From contig JBFWZQ010000005.1 of assembly GCA_050185195.1 (NCBI GenBank), forward strand, positions 129,434-193,433: DNA of 64,000 nt, in the 5' to 3' direction. The notes under the pieces were generated by a model, which saw nothing but the letters and a program-made list of their open reading frames with translations, did no database searches and was not told the origin of the DNA. The stretch comes from CADEFQ01 sp050185195. Lineage in GTDB: Bacteria > Pseudomonadota > Gammaproteobacteria > Steroidobacterales > Steroidobacteraceae. Made by a program: the position numbers and the translations under genes. Positions 1 to 8,210 of this stretch are shown in pieces; position 1 is the stretch's first letter, and every line of letters begins with the position of its first letter.

Positions 1-2
1 AT

Positions 3-476
3 GCGCCGCACGAAGCGCGCTACATCGACTACCGCCTGCTCGTGGGCCAGGACCTCTACTGGTACCGCAAGCGCCACGTGCGCGTCGCCGACAACACCGT
101 CGAGGATGAAATCGCGGGGTACACCTGGTTCCAGCTCTATGAGGCGCGCCTCTTCGCCTGCCGGGTGCGCTGGTCGGACAGCGTGCGCCACCGCGAACTG
201 CGCGATGTCTACGCCGGCGACCTGCACGACCAAGGGGGGCGCGCGCGCTTCAGGGTGCCGGACGGGCGCGAACTCGAGATCGAGCTGCACGCGAACGACT
301 GGCCGTTCGCGGGCGGGCGGGACGCACTGATCCTGATCCTCGATGAAATCGGCCGCAATGAGCCGCTGGCGACATCGTGGGCGCCCGCCGATGCCGACGA
401 GATCGCGCTCGACGCGGGGCACCTCGCCGTGCGCTGCGCGGCGGTGGTGCCGCGGCAGCGGGCGGTGGAGGGCTGA
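3..476 (+). CDS. Unrecognised protein, 5'-truncated by the window edge
   Basis: The reading frame is already open at the first base, so only the C-terminal ~157 residues are visible; an internal GTG at 42 is not needed as a start. The fragment is rich in aromatic and charged residues (QDLYWYRKRHV near its beginning) and mixes beta-prone stretches with acidic loops. It has no signal peptide, membrane segment or metal motif in the visible part. The frame stops at 474-476 and is followed by a 104-nt gap before a cytochrome c gene on the same strand. I do not recognise the family. That it is coding is supported by strong third-position GC bias and an open frame from the edge. Confidence 0.55.
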   Translation, partial: APHEARYIDYRLLVGQDLYWYRKRHVRVADNTVEDEIAGYTWFQLYEARLFACRVRWSDSVRHRELRDVYAGDLHDQGGRARFRVPDGRELEIELHANDWPFAGGRDALILILDEIGRNEPLATSWAPADADEIALDAGHLAVRCAAVVPRQRAVEG

Positions 477-541
477 CCGTTCAGCGGGCGCCGCAGGGCG
501 GCGTGGTAGTTCCCCTTAAGGTGGGGTTCAGGCGCGCCCGC

Positions 542-547
542 TAGAAT
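542..547 (+). promoter_or_regulatory. Candidate -10 element (TAGAAT) for cytochrome c gene
   Basis: TAGAAT lies 33 nt before the chosen ATG at 581, leaving room for a leader carrying GAGG. The same hexamer precedes other genes and the tRNA here. No good -35 is visible. Confidence 0.35.
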
Positions 548-580
548 GGCGCCAGGCTGTCATCCCGAGGAATGTCATCG

Positions 581-1003
581 ATGCTGCGCGAGCTGCTGTC
601 CGCCACGACCCTGTCGATCCTCCTTGCATCCCAGGCGCTCGCGTCGGGTCCCGCCGCCTCCGAGGCCCAGCTGAAGCGGGGCAAGCTCCTCTTCACTCAG
701 TGCCAGGCCTGCCACCAGGTGAAGGCCGGCGCGCCCTCGATGATGGGTCCGAACCTCGCCGGCCTGATGGGCCGCAAGGCGGCCGCGGAGCCGGGCTTCC
801 GTTATTCGCCCGCACTCAAGAAGTCGAACCTCACGTGGGATGCCGCGACGCTCGACAAGTGGTTGCACCGCCCCGCGGCGCTCGTGCCGGGCAATACCAT
901 GGCATTCGCCGGCATGGCGAAGCCGGAAGATCGCGCGGCAGTCATCGCCTGGCTCGCGGCCGAGACCGGCGCACCGAAGAAAGCGGCAGCCGCGAAGAAG
1001 TAG
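581..1003 (+). CDS. Secreted class I cytochrome c
   Basis: A small periplasmic electron carrier. The precursor begins with a signal peptide (LSATTLSILLASQALASG, with cleavage after the ALA-like site), followed by one haem-attachment motif CQACH. A downstream methionine in the NTMAFAGM segment is placed to be the sixth haem ligand, as in mitochondrial-type cytochrome c. The C-terminus is an Ala/Lys tail. Two in-frame ATGs exist, at 572 and 581. A GAGG at 567-570 is only 1 nt from the first but 10 nt from the second, so 581 is preferred, giving 140 residues. It is convergent with the lipoprotein hydrolase gene. No partner oxidase is adjacent, so its redox partner is unknown. Confidence 0.85.
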   Translation: MLRELLSATTLSILLASQALASGPAASEAQLKRGKLLFTQCQACHQVKAGAPSMMGPNLAGLMGRKAAAEPGFRYSPALKKSNLTWDAATLDKWLHRPAALVPGNTMAFAGMAKPEDRAAVIAWLAAETGAPKKAAAAKK

Positions 1004-1008
1004 CGCGC

Positions 1009-1023
1009 GGCCGCCGGGCGGCC
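1009..1023. terminator. Possible bidirectional hairpin between convergent genes
   Basis: GGCCGCC and GGCGGCC form a short perfect inverted repeat in the 28-nt gap between the cytochrome c and hydrolase stop codons. There is no T tract, so a terminator role is only inferred from the convergent position. Confidence 0.25.
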
Positions 1024-1031
1024 GGCGCCCG

Positions 1032-1973
1032 CTACGGCCGGTCCCGCGGAAATCCGTCGATGGCCTCGCGCAGGCGGGTGTTGAAGCCCGTCGGGTCCTC
1101 CATCATCAGGAAGTGTCCGCGCCCCGGCATGACGACCGCCCGGAACGTCGGCGCGAACCGGCGGATCCGCTCGAGGTCGACGGGCCCGTAGAGGTCGGTT
1201 TCGATGTCGACGATCGGCACGTGCAGCGCCGCGAGCGTCGGGCCGTAATCGTAGTCGAACAGCGCCCGCAGCGACGGTATGGCGACTTCGGGCGGCGCCA
1301 GGGCCATGTCGTCCGCGACCCGGCGCGCGAGCGCGGGGTCGGCATCCTTCGCGAAGAGCTGCTTCGTGACGAACTCGCGCGTCGCGCCGATGTAGTCCGC
1401 GCGCAGGCGCGCGATCAACGAGTCCGCGAAATCGCGATAGGCCTTGCTGCCCGTATCGCCGATGTCGTGGAAGGCATCGACGCCGACGACGCCGATCACC
1501 CGGTCCGGCATGAGGCGTGCCGCCTCGAGCGCCACCGGGCCGCCCATCGAGTGGCCGACCAGCACGACCTTGCCCTCCGGCAAGGCCGCGAGCACGGTGG
1601 CGACATCGGCGCCAAAGGCTTCGATCGTCCAGCGGTCGCGATTGCGGCTGGAGGCGCCGTGGCCCGCCAGGTTCACCGCAACGACCGTGTAGGTCGACTT
1701 GAGGTCGTCGATCTGCGCGCGCCAGTAGTTGGCGTCGCAGGACCAGCCATGGACCAGCACGATGAGGGGCTTGCCACGGCCGAAGACGCGGTAGTCGATG
1801 TGCACGCCGTCCGGCGCGAGGGCGATGCGCGGCGCGCCTTCCGCTGTGTGCGCCGCAGCCGCAGCCGGAGCCGGCGACGGTGTCGGCGCTTCGGCGTGCC
1901 GGCTGCAGGCGCCGATCACGAGCAATGCCGCGACGACGGGAAGGCAGGGCAAGGCACTTCGATTGCACGTCAT
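1032..1973 (-). CDS. Alpha/beta-hydrolase lipoprotein
   Basis: Alpha/beta-hydrolase fold enzyme of 313 residues, substrate unknown. The N-terminus is a lipoprotein signal ending in VIGAC (lipidation Cys ~23), followed by an Ala/Pro linker, so the protein should be membrane-anchored and periplasmic. The hydrolase core shows the oxyanion-loop segment VLVHGWS, the nucleophile elbow GHSMGG and a C-terminal catalytic histidine in GRGHFLMMEDP. The start ATG at 1973 overlaps the stop of the upstream FAD-linked oxidase gene by ATGA, implying translational coupling. A longer in-frame opening upstream lies inside that gene and is a shadow. Esterase or lactonase activity fits the family, but nothing here identifies the substrate. 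Confidence 0.85.
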   Translation of the reverse strand: MTCNRSALPCLPVVAALLVIGACSRHAEAPTPSPAPAAAAAHTAEGAPRIALAPDGVHIDYRVFGRGKPLIVLVHGWSCDANYWRAQIDDLKSTYTVVAVNLAGHGASSRNRDRWTIEAFGADVATVLAALPEGKVVLVGHSMGGPVALEAARLMPDRVIGVVGVDAFHDIGDTGSKAYRDFADSLIARLRADYIGATREFVTKQLFAKDADPALARRVADDMALAPPEVAIPSLRALFDYDYGPTLAALHVPIVDIETDLYGPVDLERIRRFAPTFRAVVMPGRGHFLMMEDPTGFNTRLREAIDGFPRDRP

Positions 1974-3403
1974 GGGATGCGCAGCACCTTGCCGGGGTTC
2001 ATGATGCCGTTCGGGTCGAACGCGTGCTTGACCGCGCGCATCAGCTCGAGTTCGAGGGGCGGCGCGTAGCGCGCCAGTTCGTCGACCTTGAGGCGCCCGA
2101 TGCCGTGCTCGGCGCTCACGCTGCCGCCGAAGGACGCGACGAGGTCGTGCACGACGCGTTGCACTTCGTCCGCACGGGCCACGAAGCGCACCGGGTCTGC
2201 GCCGGCACGCGCATTCACGTTGAAGTGCAGGTTGCCGTCGCCCACGTGGCCGTAGGCGACGAGCACGGCGTCCGGCAGGTTGGCGGCGATCCACGCGCCC
2301 GCCTCCTCGACGAAGCGCGGCAGCTTGCCGATCGGCAGCGCCACGTCGTGCTTCAGGCTCGGGCCCTCGATGCGCTGCGCCTCGGGGATCGATTCGCGCA
2401 GCCGCCAGAAGGCGCCGCGCTGGCGTTCGTTCTGGGCGAGCGCGGCGTCGTCGAGCAGCCCGCCGTCCATCGCGTCGCGCAGGGCATCCTCGAGCATCGC
2501 ATCGAGGGTGTCCGCGGCGCGCGCGGAGCTGAGTTCGCACAGCACGTACCACGGGTACTCGCCGGCGAGCGGCTGGGCGATGCCCGGGATGTGCCGCGTC
2601 GTGAGTTCGACGGCGATGTGCGGGATCAGCTCGAATGAACTGACCCGATCGCCGCTCGCCTCGCGCAGCAGGCCGAGCAGGTCGACGGCCGCGGCGACAC
2701 CGCGCACGGCGACGAAGGCGGTCGCGACGGCGCGTGGGCGCGGCAGCAGCTTGAGGCTCGCGGCCGTGATGACACCGAGCGTGCCCTCGGCGCCGACGAA
2801 CAGCGATTTCAGGTCGTAGCCGGTGTTGTCCTTGCGCAGTTCGCCGAGCGTCGACAGCACGCGGCCGTCGGCCAGCACCACCTCGAGGCCGAGCACGAGG
2901 TCGCGTGTCATGCCATACCGCACGACATTCAGGCCGCCGGCGTTGGTCGAGAGGTTGCCGCCGATCTGGCAACTGCCTTCCGAACCGAGGGAGAGCGGAA
3001 AGAATCGATCGACCGCTTCGGCTTCGCGCTGCAGGTTCGCGAGGATGCAGCCGGCCTCCGCGATCATCGAATAATTGGCGGCGTCGATGCGGCGCACGCG
3101 CGCGAGCCGCGCGAGCGACAGCACCACCTGCCGGCCGGTTTCATCGGGCGTGGCCCCGCCGCAGTAGCCGGTGTTACCGCCCTGCGGCACGACCCCGATG
3201 CGCGTGCCGTGGCAGAAGGCCAGCACCTGCGAGACTTCCTCGACCGACCCGGGGCGCAACACGGCGAGCGCCGCGCCCTCGTAGAGCCTGCGGTGATCGG
3301 TGAGATGGGGCGCCATGGCCTCGCGATCGGTGATCACCGCGTCCGCGCCGAGGACGCGGCGGAATCCGGCGAGTGCGACCTTGGGCGAGACTTCGGTCGT
3401 CAT
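1970..3403 (-). CDS. FAD-linked oxidase (GlcD / D-2-hydroxyacid dehydrogenase family)
   Basis: Flavoprotein of 477 residues in the family that includes D-lactate, D-2-hydroxyglutarate and glycolate dehydrogenase subunits. The N-terminal FAD-binding PCMH domain contains PQGGNTGYCGG at about residues 73-83, and the C-terminal FAD-oxidase domain contains YGHVGDGNLHFNV and SAEHGIG, both characteristic. No iron-sulfur domain is fused. The start MTTEVSPK at 3403 was chosen because 22 further upstream in-frame codons have no initiation signal. It lies 19 nt after the desaturase stop and overlaps the hydrolase gene by ATGA, so the three are probably cotranscribed. The sequence favours D-2-hydroxyglutarate or D-lactate as substrate but cannot separate them. 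Confidence 0.88.
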   Translation of the reverse strand: MTTEVSPKVALAGFRRVLGADAVITDREAMAPHLTDHRRLYEGAALAVLRPGSVEEVSQVLAFCHGTRIGVVPQGGNTGYCGGATPDETGRQVVLSLARLARVRRIDAANYSMIAEAGCILANLQREAEAVDRFFPLSLGSEGSCQIGGNLSTNAGGLNVVRYGMTRDLVLGLEVVLADGRVLSTLGELRKDNTGYDLKSLFVGAEGTLGVITAASLKLLPRPRAVATAFVAVRGVAAAVDLLGLLREASGDRVSSFELIPHIAVELTTRHIPGIAQPLAGEYPWYVLCELSSARAADTLDAMLEDALRDAMDGGLLDDAALAQNERQRGAFWRLRESIPEAQRIEGPSLKHDVALPIGKLPRFVEEAGAWIAANLPDAVLVAYGHVGDGNLHFNVNARAGADPVRFVARADEVQRVVHDLVASFGGSVSAEHGIGRLKVDELARYAPPLELELMRAVKHAFDPNGIMNPGKVLRIP

Positions 3404-3422
3404 GGGACGCCGCGCGTGTGCC

Positions 3423-4418
3423 TCAGCGAGGGCCGTGGATGCGCCGCGCGGAGCGGTCGCGCGCGGCAACCGGCACGGGCTTCAGGTCCCAGATGATGCC
3501 GAGCCAGGACAGCAGCTTCAGCAGGTAGTAGGTGATGTCGACCTCCCACCAGTAAAAGCCCTGCCGCACGGCGCTCGGATAGTGATGGTGGTTGTTGTGC
3601 CAGCCCTCGCCGAGCGTCACGAGCGCGAGCAGCCAGTTGTTGCGGCTCGAGTCTCCGGTGCGATAGCGCTGGCGGCCGAAGACGTGCGACAGCGAATTGA
3701 TCGTATAGGTGCCGTGGTAGCAGGCCACCGTCGAAATGAAAAAGCCCCAGATGAGCATCTGCCAGCCATTCGTGTCGAGGTGCGGCGCGACGTCTTCGAG
3801 CAGCACGCCGAGGCCGAACATGCCGACCGCGAGCAGCACGGGCACGACGACGTCGAAGCGATCGAGCCAGCGCAGTTCGCGAAACTGCAGCAGGTCGCGC
3901 ACGCGCTTCAGGTCCGGCACGAAGCCGCGCTTTGACAGGAACCAGCCCATGTGGGAGCGCAGGAAGCCGTGCTGGATCGGGGAGTGCGGGTCTTCCTTGC
4001 GGTCGGACCAGGCGTGGTGGTGGCGGTGGTGGGCGGCCCACCAGAGCGGGCCGCGCTGCACGGCGGAGGCGCCGAGCACGCCGAACACGAACTGCCCGAC
4101 GCGCGAGGTCTTGAACGAGCGGTGCGAGAAATAGCGGTGGTAGAAGCCCGTGATCGCGAACATGCGCACGAGATAGGCGATCGCCGCGACGAGCACGGCA
4201 ACCGGGCTCACCCCGACGACGAAGGCGAAGAGGCAGGCGAGGTGCATGCCGACGAACGGCAGGATGCGCGCGAGGTCGACGCGGTCGTCACCGGGGGCCG
4301 CAGCAGGCGAGGCCGCCGCGGCGCCCGAATCGAACCAGCGCAGCAGCGCATGCAGGAGGCGCGCTGCGCCGCGCGGCGCGCGCGCGCCGGGATCGGCCGG
4401 CGTGGCGGGCTCGCCCAT
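3423..4418 (-). CDS. Acyl-CoA desaturase (membrane di-iron delta-9 type)
   Basis: Integral-membrane fatty-acid desaturase, 331 residues. The three histidine boxes that bind the di-iron centre are present: HRYFSH at 94-99, HHRHHH at 130-135 and HNNHHH near residue 290. Hydrophobic helices flank the boxes. The architecture matches stearoyl-CoA/acyl-CoA delta-9 desaturases, which introduce a cis double bond into saturated acyl chains and so set membrane fluidity. The first ~45 residues are an Ala/Pro-rich, probably cytosolic, extension. It starts 4 nt after the htpX stop and precedes the FAD-linked oxidase, so htpX and the desaturase look cotranscribed; both concern membrane quality. The electron donor is not encoded beside it. 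Confidence 0.92.
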   Translation of the reverse strand: MGEPATPADPGARAPRGAARLLHALLRWFDSGAAAASPAAAPGDDRVDLARILPFVGMHLACLFAFVVGVSPVAVLVAAIAYLVRMFAITGFYHRYFSHRSFKTSRVGQFVFGVLGASAVQRGPLWWAAHHRHHHAWSDRKEDPHSPIQHGFLRSHMGWFLSKRGFVPDLKRVRDLLQFRELRWLDRFDVVVPVLLAVGMFGLGVLLEDVAPHLDTNGWQMLIWGFFISTVACYHGTYTINSLSHVFGRQRYRTGDSSRNNWLLALVTLGEGWHNNHHHYPSAVRQGFYWWEVDITYYLLKLLSWLGIIWDLKPVPVAARDRSARRIHGPR

Positions 4419-4422
4419 CGAC

Positions 4423-5289
4423 TCAGAGGCGCGCGTTGCGCAGCGCCGCGATCCGCTCATCCAGCGGGGGATGGCTCATGAACAGGCGCTTCAACCCTGC
4501 GCCGCGGCCGCCCGCGATGCCGAAGGCGGCCATCTGCGACGGCAGTGGCTGCGGTTGCGCGGCCTTCAGCCGCTCGAGTGCGGCGATCATGTTCGAGCTG
4601 CCGGCCAGGTGCGCGCCGCCCGCGTCGGCGCGGAACTCGCGCTGCCGCGAGAACCACATCACGATCGTGCTCGCGAGGATCCCGAGCACCAGTTCGGCGA
4701 CCATCACGGTGACGAAATAGCCCATGCCGCGGCCGTCCTCGCGCCGGTCGACGAGGCCGCCGATCACCCGCGCGAGGAAAATGACGAAGGTGTTCACCAC
4801 GCCCTGGATCAGGGTGAGCGTGACCATGTCGCCGTTGGCGACGTGGCTCACCTCATGGCCGAGCACGGCTTCGGCTTCCTTCTGGCTCATCGAGCGCAGG
4901 AGACCGGTGCTCACCGCCACGAGCGCGGCGTCGCGCCGTGCGCCGGTCGCGAAGGCGTTCGGCTGGGGCGAGTCGAAGATGCCGACCTCCGGCATGCCGA
5001 TGCCGGCCTGTTCGGCCTGCGCACGCACGGTACTCACGAGCCACTGTTCGGTCGGGTTCGCAGGCTGGGTGATGACGCGCACGCCCATCGAGCGCTTCGC
5101 CATCCACTTCGAGATCGCGAGCGAAATGAACGCGCCACCGAAGCCGAAGAGGGCGGCGAAAACCAGCAGGCCGCTGAGGTTGCCGCCGTTCGCCGCCATG
5201 TACTGGTCGAGGCCGAACAACCGGGCAACGACCGAGAGCACCAGCACGACAGCCAGGTTCGTCACCAGGAAAAGGAATATTCGCTTCAT
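4423..5289 (-). CDS. htpX: Membrane zinc metalloprotease HtpX
   Basis: M48-family inner-membrane protease, 288 residues, close to the usual length. Two N-terminal membrane helices (about 4-26 and 38-60) are followed by the zinc motif HEVSH at 145-149, then two further hydrophobic segments and the downstream EFRAD element carrying the third zinc ligand. Known HtpX proteins degrade misfolded membrane proteins together with FtsH and are often induced by envelope stress. A GAAGG sequence lies upstream of the ATG. It is first in a leftward run with the desaturase. No CpxR- or sigma32-type promoter is obvious in the short upstream gap. Confidence 0.95.
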   Translation of the reverse strand: MKRIFLFLVTNLAVVLVLSVVARLFGLDQYMAANGGNLSGLLVFAALFGFGGAFISLAISKWMAKRSMGVRVITQPANPTEQWLVSTVRAQAEQAGIGMPEVGIFDSPQPNAFATGARRDAALVAVSTGLLRSMSQKEAEAVLGHEVSHVANGDMVTLTLIQGVVNTFVIFLARVIGGLVDRREDGRGMGYFVTVMVAELVLGILASTIVMWFSRQREFRADAGGAHLAGSSNMIAALERLKAAQPQPLPSQMAAFGIAGGRGAGLKRLFMSHPPLDERIAALRNARL

Positions 5290-5380
5290 GTCGCGCCTTC
5301 AGGCCGGAGGTGGGAAAGACGTGGGGATGGAGCGGCGGCTTTCAAGGCCGGCAGCCGGCTGATGGCCGCACCCGCCCGGG

Positions 5381-5707
5381 TCAACGCTCGTCGTCGGCCT
5401 CGTCATCGTAATCATCGTCTTCGTCATCATCATCGTCGTCGTCCCAATCGTCATCGTCGTCGTCATCATCATCATCATCATCTTCATCATCGTCGTCGTC
5501 GTCACGGTCCGCCCAGCCTTCCGGTTCGGTCGTCTTCTCGAGGTCCATCTCGTGCCAGGTTTCGAGGTCGATCTCCTCGATCTCGCCGTCGAGATACTCG
5601 ATTTCGACCAGCTCGGAATCCTCATCGACCGTGAGCACGCGGAAGGTTTCCTCTTCCTCGGCATTCACGTACCACTGGCCAGGGGCGGGTTCGTAGTCTC
5701 TGCTCAT
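5381..5707 (-). CDS. Small acidic protein with long poly-aspartate tail
   Basis: A 108-residue protein of unknown function. The first ~65 residues form a compact domain (GQWYVNAEEEETFRVL, then EYLDGEIEEIDLETWHEM). It resembles small conserved gammaproteobacterial proteins that I cannot name with certainty. The remaining ~40 residues are almost entirely Asp with a few Glu, Trp and Tyr, encoded by an imperfect GAY trinucleotide repeat at about 5400-5505. That repeat could expand or contract in frame by slippage. The start at 5707 has a CATACT hexamer 6 nt upstream and no Shine-Dalgarno sequence, so it may be leaderless. It is divergent from proB. A cation- or protein-binding role for the tail is only a guess. 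Confidence 0.75.
   Translation of the reverse strand: MSRDYEPAPGQWYVNAEEEETFRVLTVDEDSELVEIEYLDGEIEEIDLETWHEMDLEKTTEPEGWADRDDDDDDEDDDDDDDDDDDDWDDDDDDDEDDDYDDEADDER
5400..5505. repeat. Imperfect GAY (Asp-codon) trinucleotide repeat
   Basis: On the minus strand this stretch is nearly all GAT/GAC codons with occasional GAA, TGG and TAC. It encodes the acidic tail of the 5381-5707 protein and is a candidate slippage site. Confidence 0.8.
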
Positions 5708-5755
5708 GCAGCTAGTATGCGGTCCCCCCGTGGCCGAGGCAACGCGGCCATACCG

Positions 5756-5761
5756 TATACT
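5756..5761 (+). promoter_or_regulatory. Candidate -10 (TATACT) for proBA
   Basis: TATACT ends 10 nt before the proB ATG, and no Shine-Dalgarno sequence lies between. Transcription would begin at or within about 3 nt of the start codon. No convincing -35 is visible. Confidence 0.4.
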
Positions 5762-5771
5762 TCGCCGCTTT

Positions 5772-6929
5772 ATGTACACCCGCCGAACGGTCTCGCCGGT
5801 CTCTCCCCTGGCCAAAGCACGGCGCATCGTCGTCAAGGTGGGATCGGCCCTTCTGGTCGACGGCGCGACCGGCCGACTGAACCGCGCCTGGCTCGAAACC
5901 CTGGCCGAAGACCTCGTGCGGTTGCGGCGCCGCGGCCAGGAAATCGTCCTGGTTTCCTCGGGCGCCATTGCACTTGGCCGACGCCACCTGGGGCTCGCGC
6001 CGGGCCCCCTGCGGCTCGAGGAAAGCCAGGCCGCGGCCGCGGTCGGCCAGATCCGCCTCGCGCATGCCTACAAGGAGTTGTTCGAGGCACACGATGTCAC
6101 GGTGGCCCAGGTGCTGCTCACGCTCGAGGACAGCGAACGCCGGCGACGCTACCTGAACGCGCGCGCGACCTTGCACGGCCTGCTCGGCCTCGGCGCACTG
6201 CCCGTGATCAACGAGAACGACACCGTGGCGACCACGGAAATCCGCTACGGCGACAACGACCGCCTCGCGGCGCGCGTGGCGCAGATGGCTTCCGCCGATT
6301 GCGTGCTGCTGCTGTCGGACGTCGACGGCCTCTACACCGCCGATCCGAGGAAGAGCGCGGAGGCGGCGTTCATCGACCACGTGCCCCGCGTGACGCCCGA
6401 GATCGAGGCGATGGCGGGCGCGGCGGCGTCCGACGTCGGCACGGGCGGCATGGCAACGAAGATCGCCGCGGCGAAGATCGCGCTGTCCGCGGGCGCCCAT
6501 TTCTGCATCGCGGCAGGCGCGCACAAGCACCCGGTGCGTCGCATCGAGGGTGGCGCCCGCTGCACCTGGTTTTCGCCCCAGGCCAATCCCGCGGCCGCCC
6601 GCAAGCAGTGGATCGCCGGCACGCTGAGGCCGAGCGGCGCGCTGGTGGTGGACGAGGGCGCCCTGCGCGCGCTGCGCGCCGGCAAGAGCCTGCTGCCGGC
6701 GGGCGTGGTCCGCGCGCGCGGCCGGTTCGATCGCGGCGACACGGTGAGCGTGCTCGCGCCGGATGGTCGCGAGATTGCGCGTGGCATCTCGGCCTACGCC
6801 GATGGCGACGTCGTCCGCATCATGGGCAGGAAGACGCGCGAGATCGCGGCGCTGCTCGGTTTTCGCGGCCGCGATGAGATGATCCACCGCGACGACCTGG
6901 TGATGATCGACGCGGGGGCGGGCGAATGA
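5772..6929 (+). CDS. proB: Glutamate 5-kinase
   Basis: First enzyme of proline synthesis: ATP-dependent phosphorylation of L-glutamate to glutamyl-5-phosphate. The 385-residue protein has the amino-acid-kinase domain (VVKVGSALLV near the N-terminus, VSSGAIALG, then NENDTVATTEI with the acidic substrate-binding cluster, and LLLSDVDGLY). From about residue 285 to the end it has a C-terminal PUA domain. Length and order match the E. coli-type enzyme, which is feedback-inhibited by proline. The ATG at 5772 immediately precedes the conserved kinase start, whereas an upstream in-frame ATG at 5706 would add 22 unrelated residues. The gene overlaps proA by ATGA. Confidence 0.96.
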   Translation: MYTRRTVSPVSPLAKARRIVVKVGSALLVDGATGRLNRAWLETLAEDLVRLRRRGQEIVLVSSGAIALGRRHLGLAPGPLRLEESQAAAAVGQIRLAHAYKELFEAHDVTVAQVLLTLEDSERRRRYLNARATLHGLLGLGALPVINENDTVATTEIRYGDNDRLAARVAQMASADCVLLLSDVDGLYTADPRKSAEAAFIDHVPRVTPEIEAMAGAAASDVGTGGMATKIAAAKIALSAGAHFCIAAGAHKHPVRRIEGGARCTWFSPQANPAAARKQWIAGTLRPSGALVVDEGALRALRAGKSLLPAGVVRARGRFDRGDTVSVLAPDGREIARGISAYADGDVVRIMGRKTREIAALLGFRGRDEMIHRDDLVMIDAGAGE

Positions 6930-8197
6930 GCGCGGCGGCAGGCGATATCCCGACACTGATGACGGCGCTCGGTCGCGCGGCGCAGGCTGCCCGCCCGGCG
7001 CTCGCCTCGGCAGGCAGCGCGCAGAAGAATTCCGCGCTCGCGGCGGCAGCGCAGGCGATCCGCGCGGGCGGCCCCGCGATCCTCGCCGCCAACGAAGAAG
7101 ACATGGTGCGCGCCCGGGCAAGGGGACTCAGCGCCGCGCTGCTCGACCGGCTGCGCCTCGATGGCGCGCGCGTCGAGGCGATGGCGCGCGGGCTCGATGA
7201 AATCGCGGCGCTGCCCGATCCGGTGGGCGGCATCGCCGCCGAATGGCTGCGGCCGAACGGCCTTCGCTTCCAGCGGGTGCGCGTGCCGCTCGGCGTCGTC
7301 GGCATCATCTATGAGAGCCGCCCGAACGTGACCGCGGATGCCGGCGCGCTGTGCCTGAAGTCCGGCAATCCGGTGATCCTGCGTGGAGGCTCGGAAAGCA
7401 CCGCCTCGAACCGTGCCATCCACGCCGCGCTCGTCGCGGGACTCGAAGCGGCCGGGTTGCCGCGCGAGGCGATCCAGCTCGTGCCCACGACCGATCGCGA
7501 CGCGGTGGGCTACATGCTCGCCTCGATGCGCGGGCTGCTCGACGTACTGGTGCCGCGCGGCGGCAAGACGCTCGTGGCGCGCGTGCAGGCCGAGGCGCGG
7601 GTGCCCGTCATCGGGCATCTCGAAGGCGTGTGCCACGTGTATGTCGACCGTGACGCCGACCCCGCCATGGCACGCAGCATCGTGCACAACGCGAAGCTGC
7701 GCCGGACCGGGGTGTGCGGCGCCGCCGAGACCCTGCTCGTCGACCGCGCGGCGCACGCGCTCCTCGGACCGATCGTGCGCGACCTGCTCGACGCAGGCTG
7801 CGAGGTGCGCGGCGACGCCGCGACGCAGGCAGTCGACGCGCGCGTGCGGCCCGCGACCGAGGAGGACTGGCACACCGAGTACCTCGATGCCGTGATCGCC
7901 GTGCGCGAAGTCGACGGTGTCGAAGCCGCCATGGCGCACATCGCGCAATACGGTTCGTCACATACCGAGTCCATCGTCACCGCGAATGCGCAGACCGCCG
8001 AGTATTTCCTTGCGCGCGTGGACAGCGCGATCGTGCTGCACAACGCCTCGACCCAGTTCGCGGACGGCGGCGAGTTCGGCATGGGCGCCGAGATCGGCAT
8101 CTCGACCGATCGGTTCCACGCCCGCGGCCCCGTGGGCGTGGAGCAGCTGACGAGCTACAAGTACGTGGTGCGCGGCACCGGCCAGACCCGCGCCTGA
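6926..8197 (+). CDS. proA: Gamma-glutamyl phosphate reductase
   Basis: Second enzyme of proline synthesis: NADPH-dependent reduction of glutamyl-5-phosphate to glutamate-5-semialdehyde, which cyclises spontaneously before ProC. The 423-residue protein is an aldehyde-dehydrogenase-fold member. It shows GVVGIIYESRPNVT, the LKSGNPVILRGGSE cofactor region, and the catalytic cysteine in LRRTGVCGAAETLL. Its start overlaps the proB stop by ATGA, so the two are translationally coupled, as expected for enzymes that channel a labile intermediate. proC is not in the window. It is convergent with the moaE-moeB fusion, 13 nt away. Confidence 0.96.
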   Translation: MSAAAGDIPTLMTALGRAAQAARPALASAGSAQKNSALAAAAQAIRAGGPAILAANEEDMVRARARGLSAALLDRLRLDGARVEAMARGLDEIAALPDPVGGIAAEWLRPNGLRFQRVRVPLGVVGIIYESRPNVTADAGALCLKSGNPVILRGGSESTASNRAIHAALVAGLEAAGLPREAIQLVPTTDRDAVGYMLASMRGLLDVLVPRGGKTLVARVQAEARVPVIGHLEGVCHVYVDRDADPAMARSIVHNAKLRRTGVCGAAETLLVDRAAHALLGPIVRDLLDAGCEVRGDAATQAVDARVRPATEEDWHTEYLDAVIAVREVDGVEAAMAHIAQYGSSHTESIVTANAQTAEYFLARVDSAIVLHNASTQFADGGEFGMGAEIGISTDRFHARGPVGVEQLTSYKYVVRGTGQTRA

Positions 8198-8210
8198 GCG
8201 TGCAGGCGCG

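Noticed and set aside
1973..2972. Long N-terminal extension of the lipoprotein hydrolase
   Set aside because: It overlaps the FAD-linked oxidase out of frame, and the lipoprotein signal begins at 1973 with an ATGA coupling.
5552..6877. Plus-strand frame of 441 codons overlapping proB
   Set aside because: It is out of frame with proB, Arg/Gly/Pro-rich and starts inside the opposite-strand acidic protein gene.
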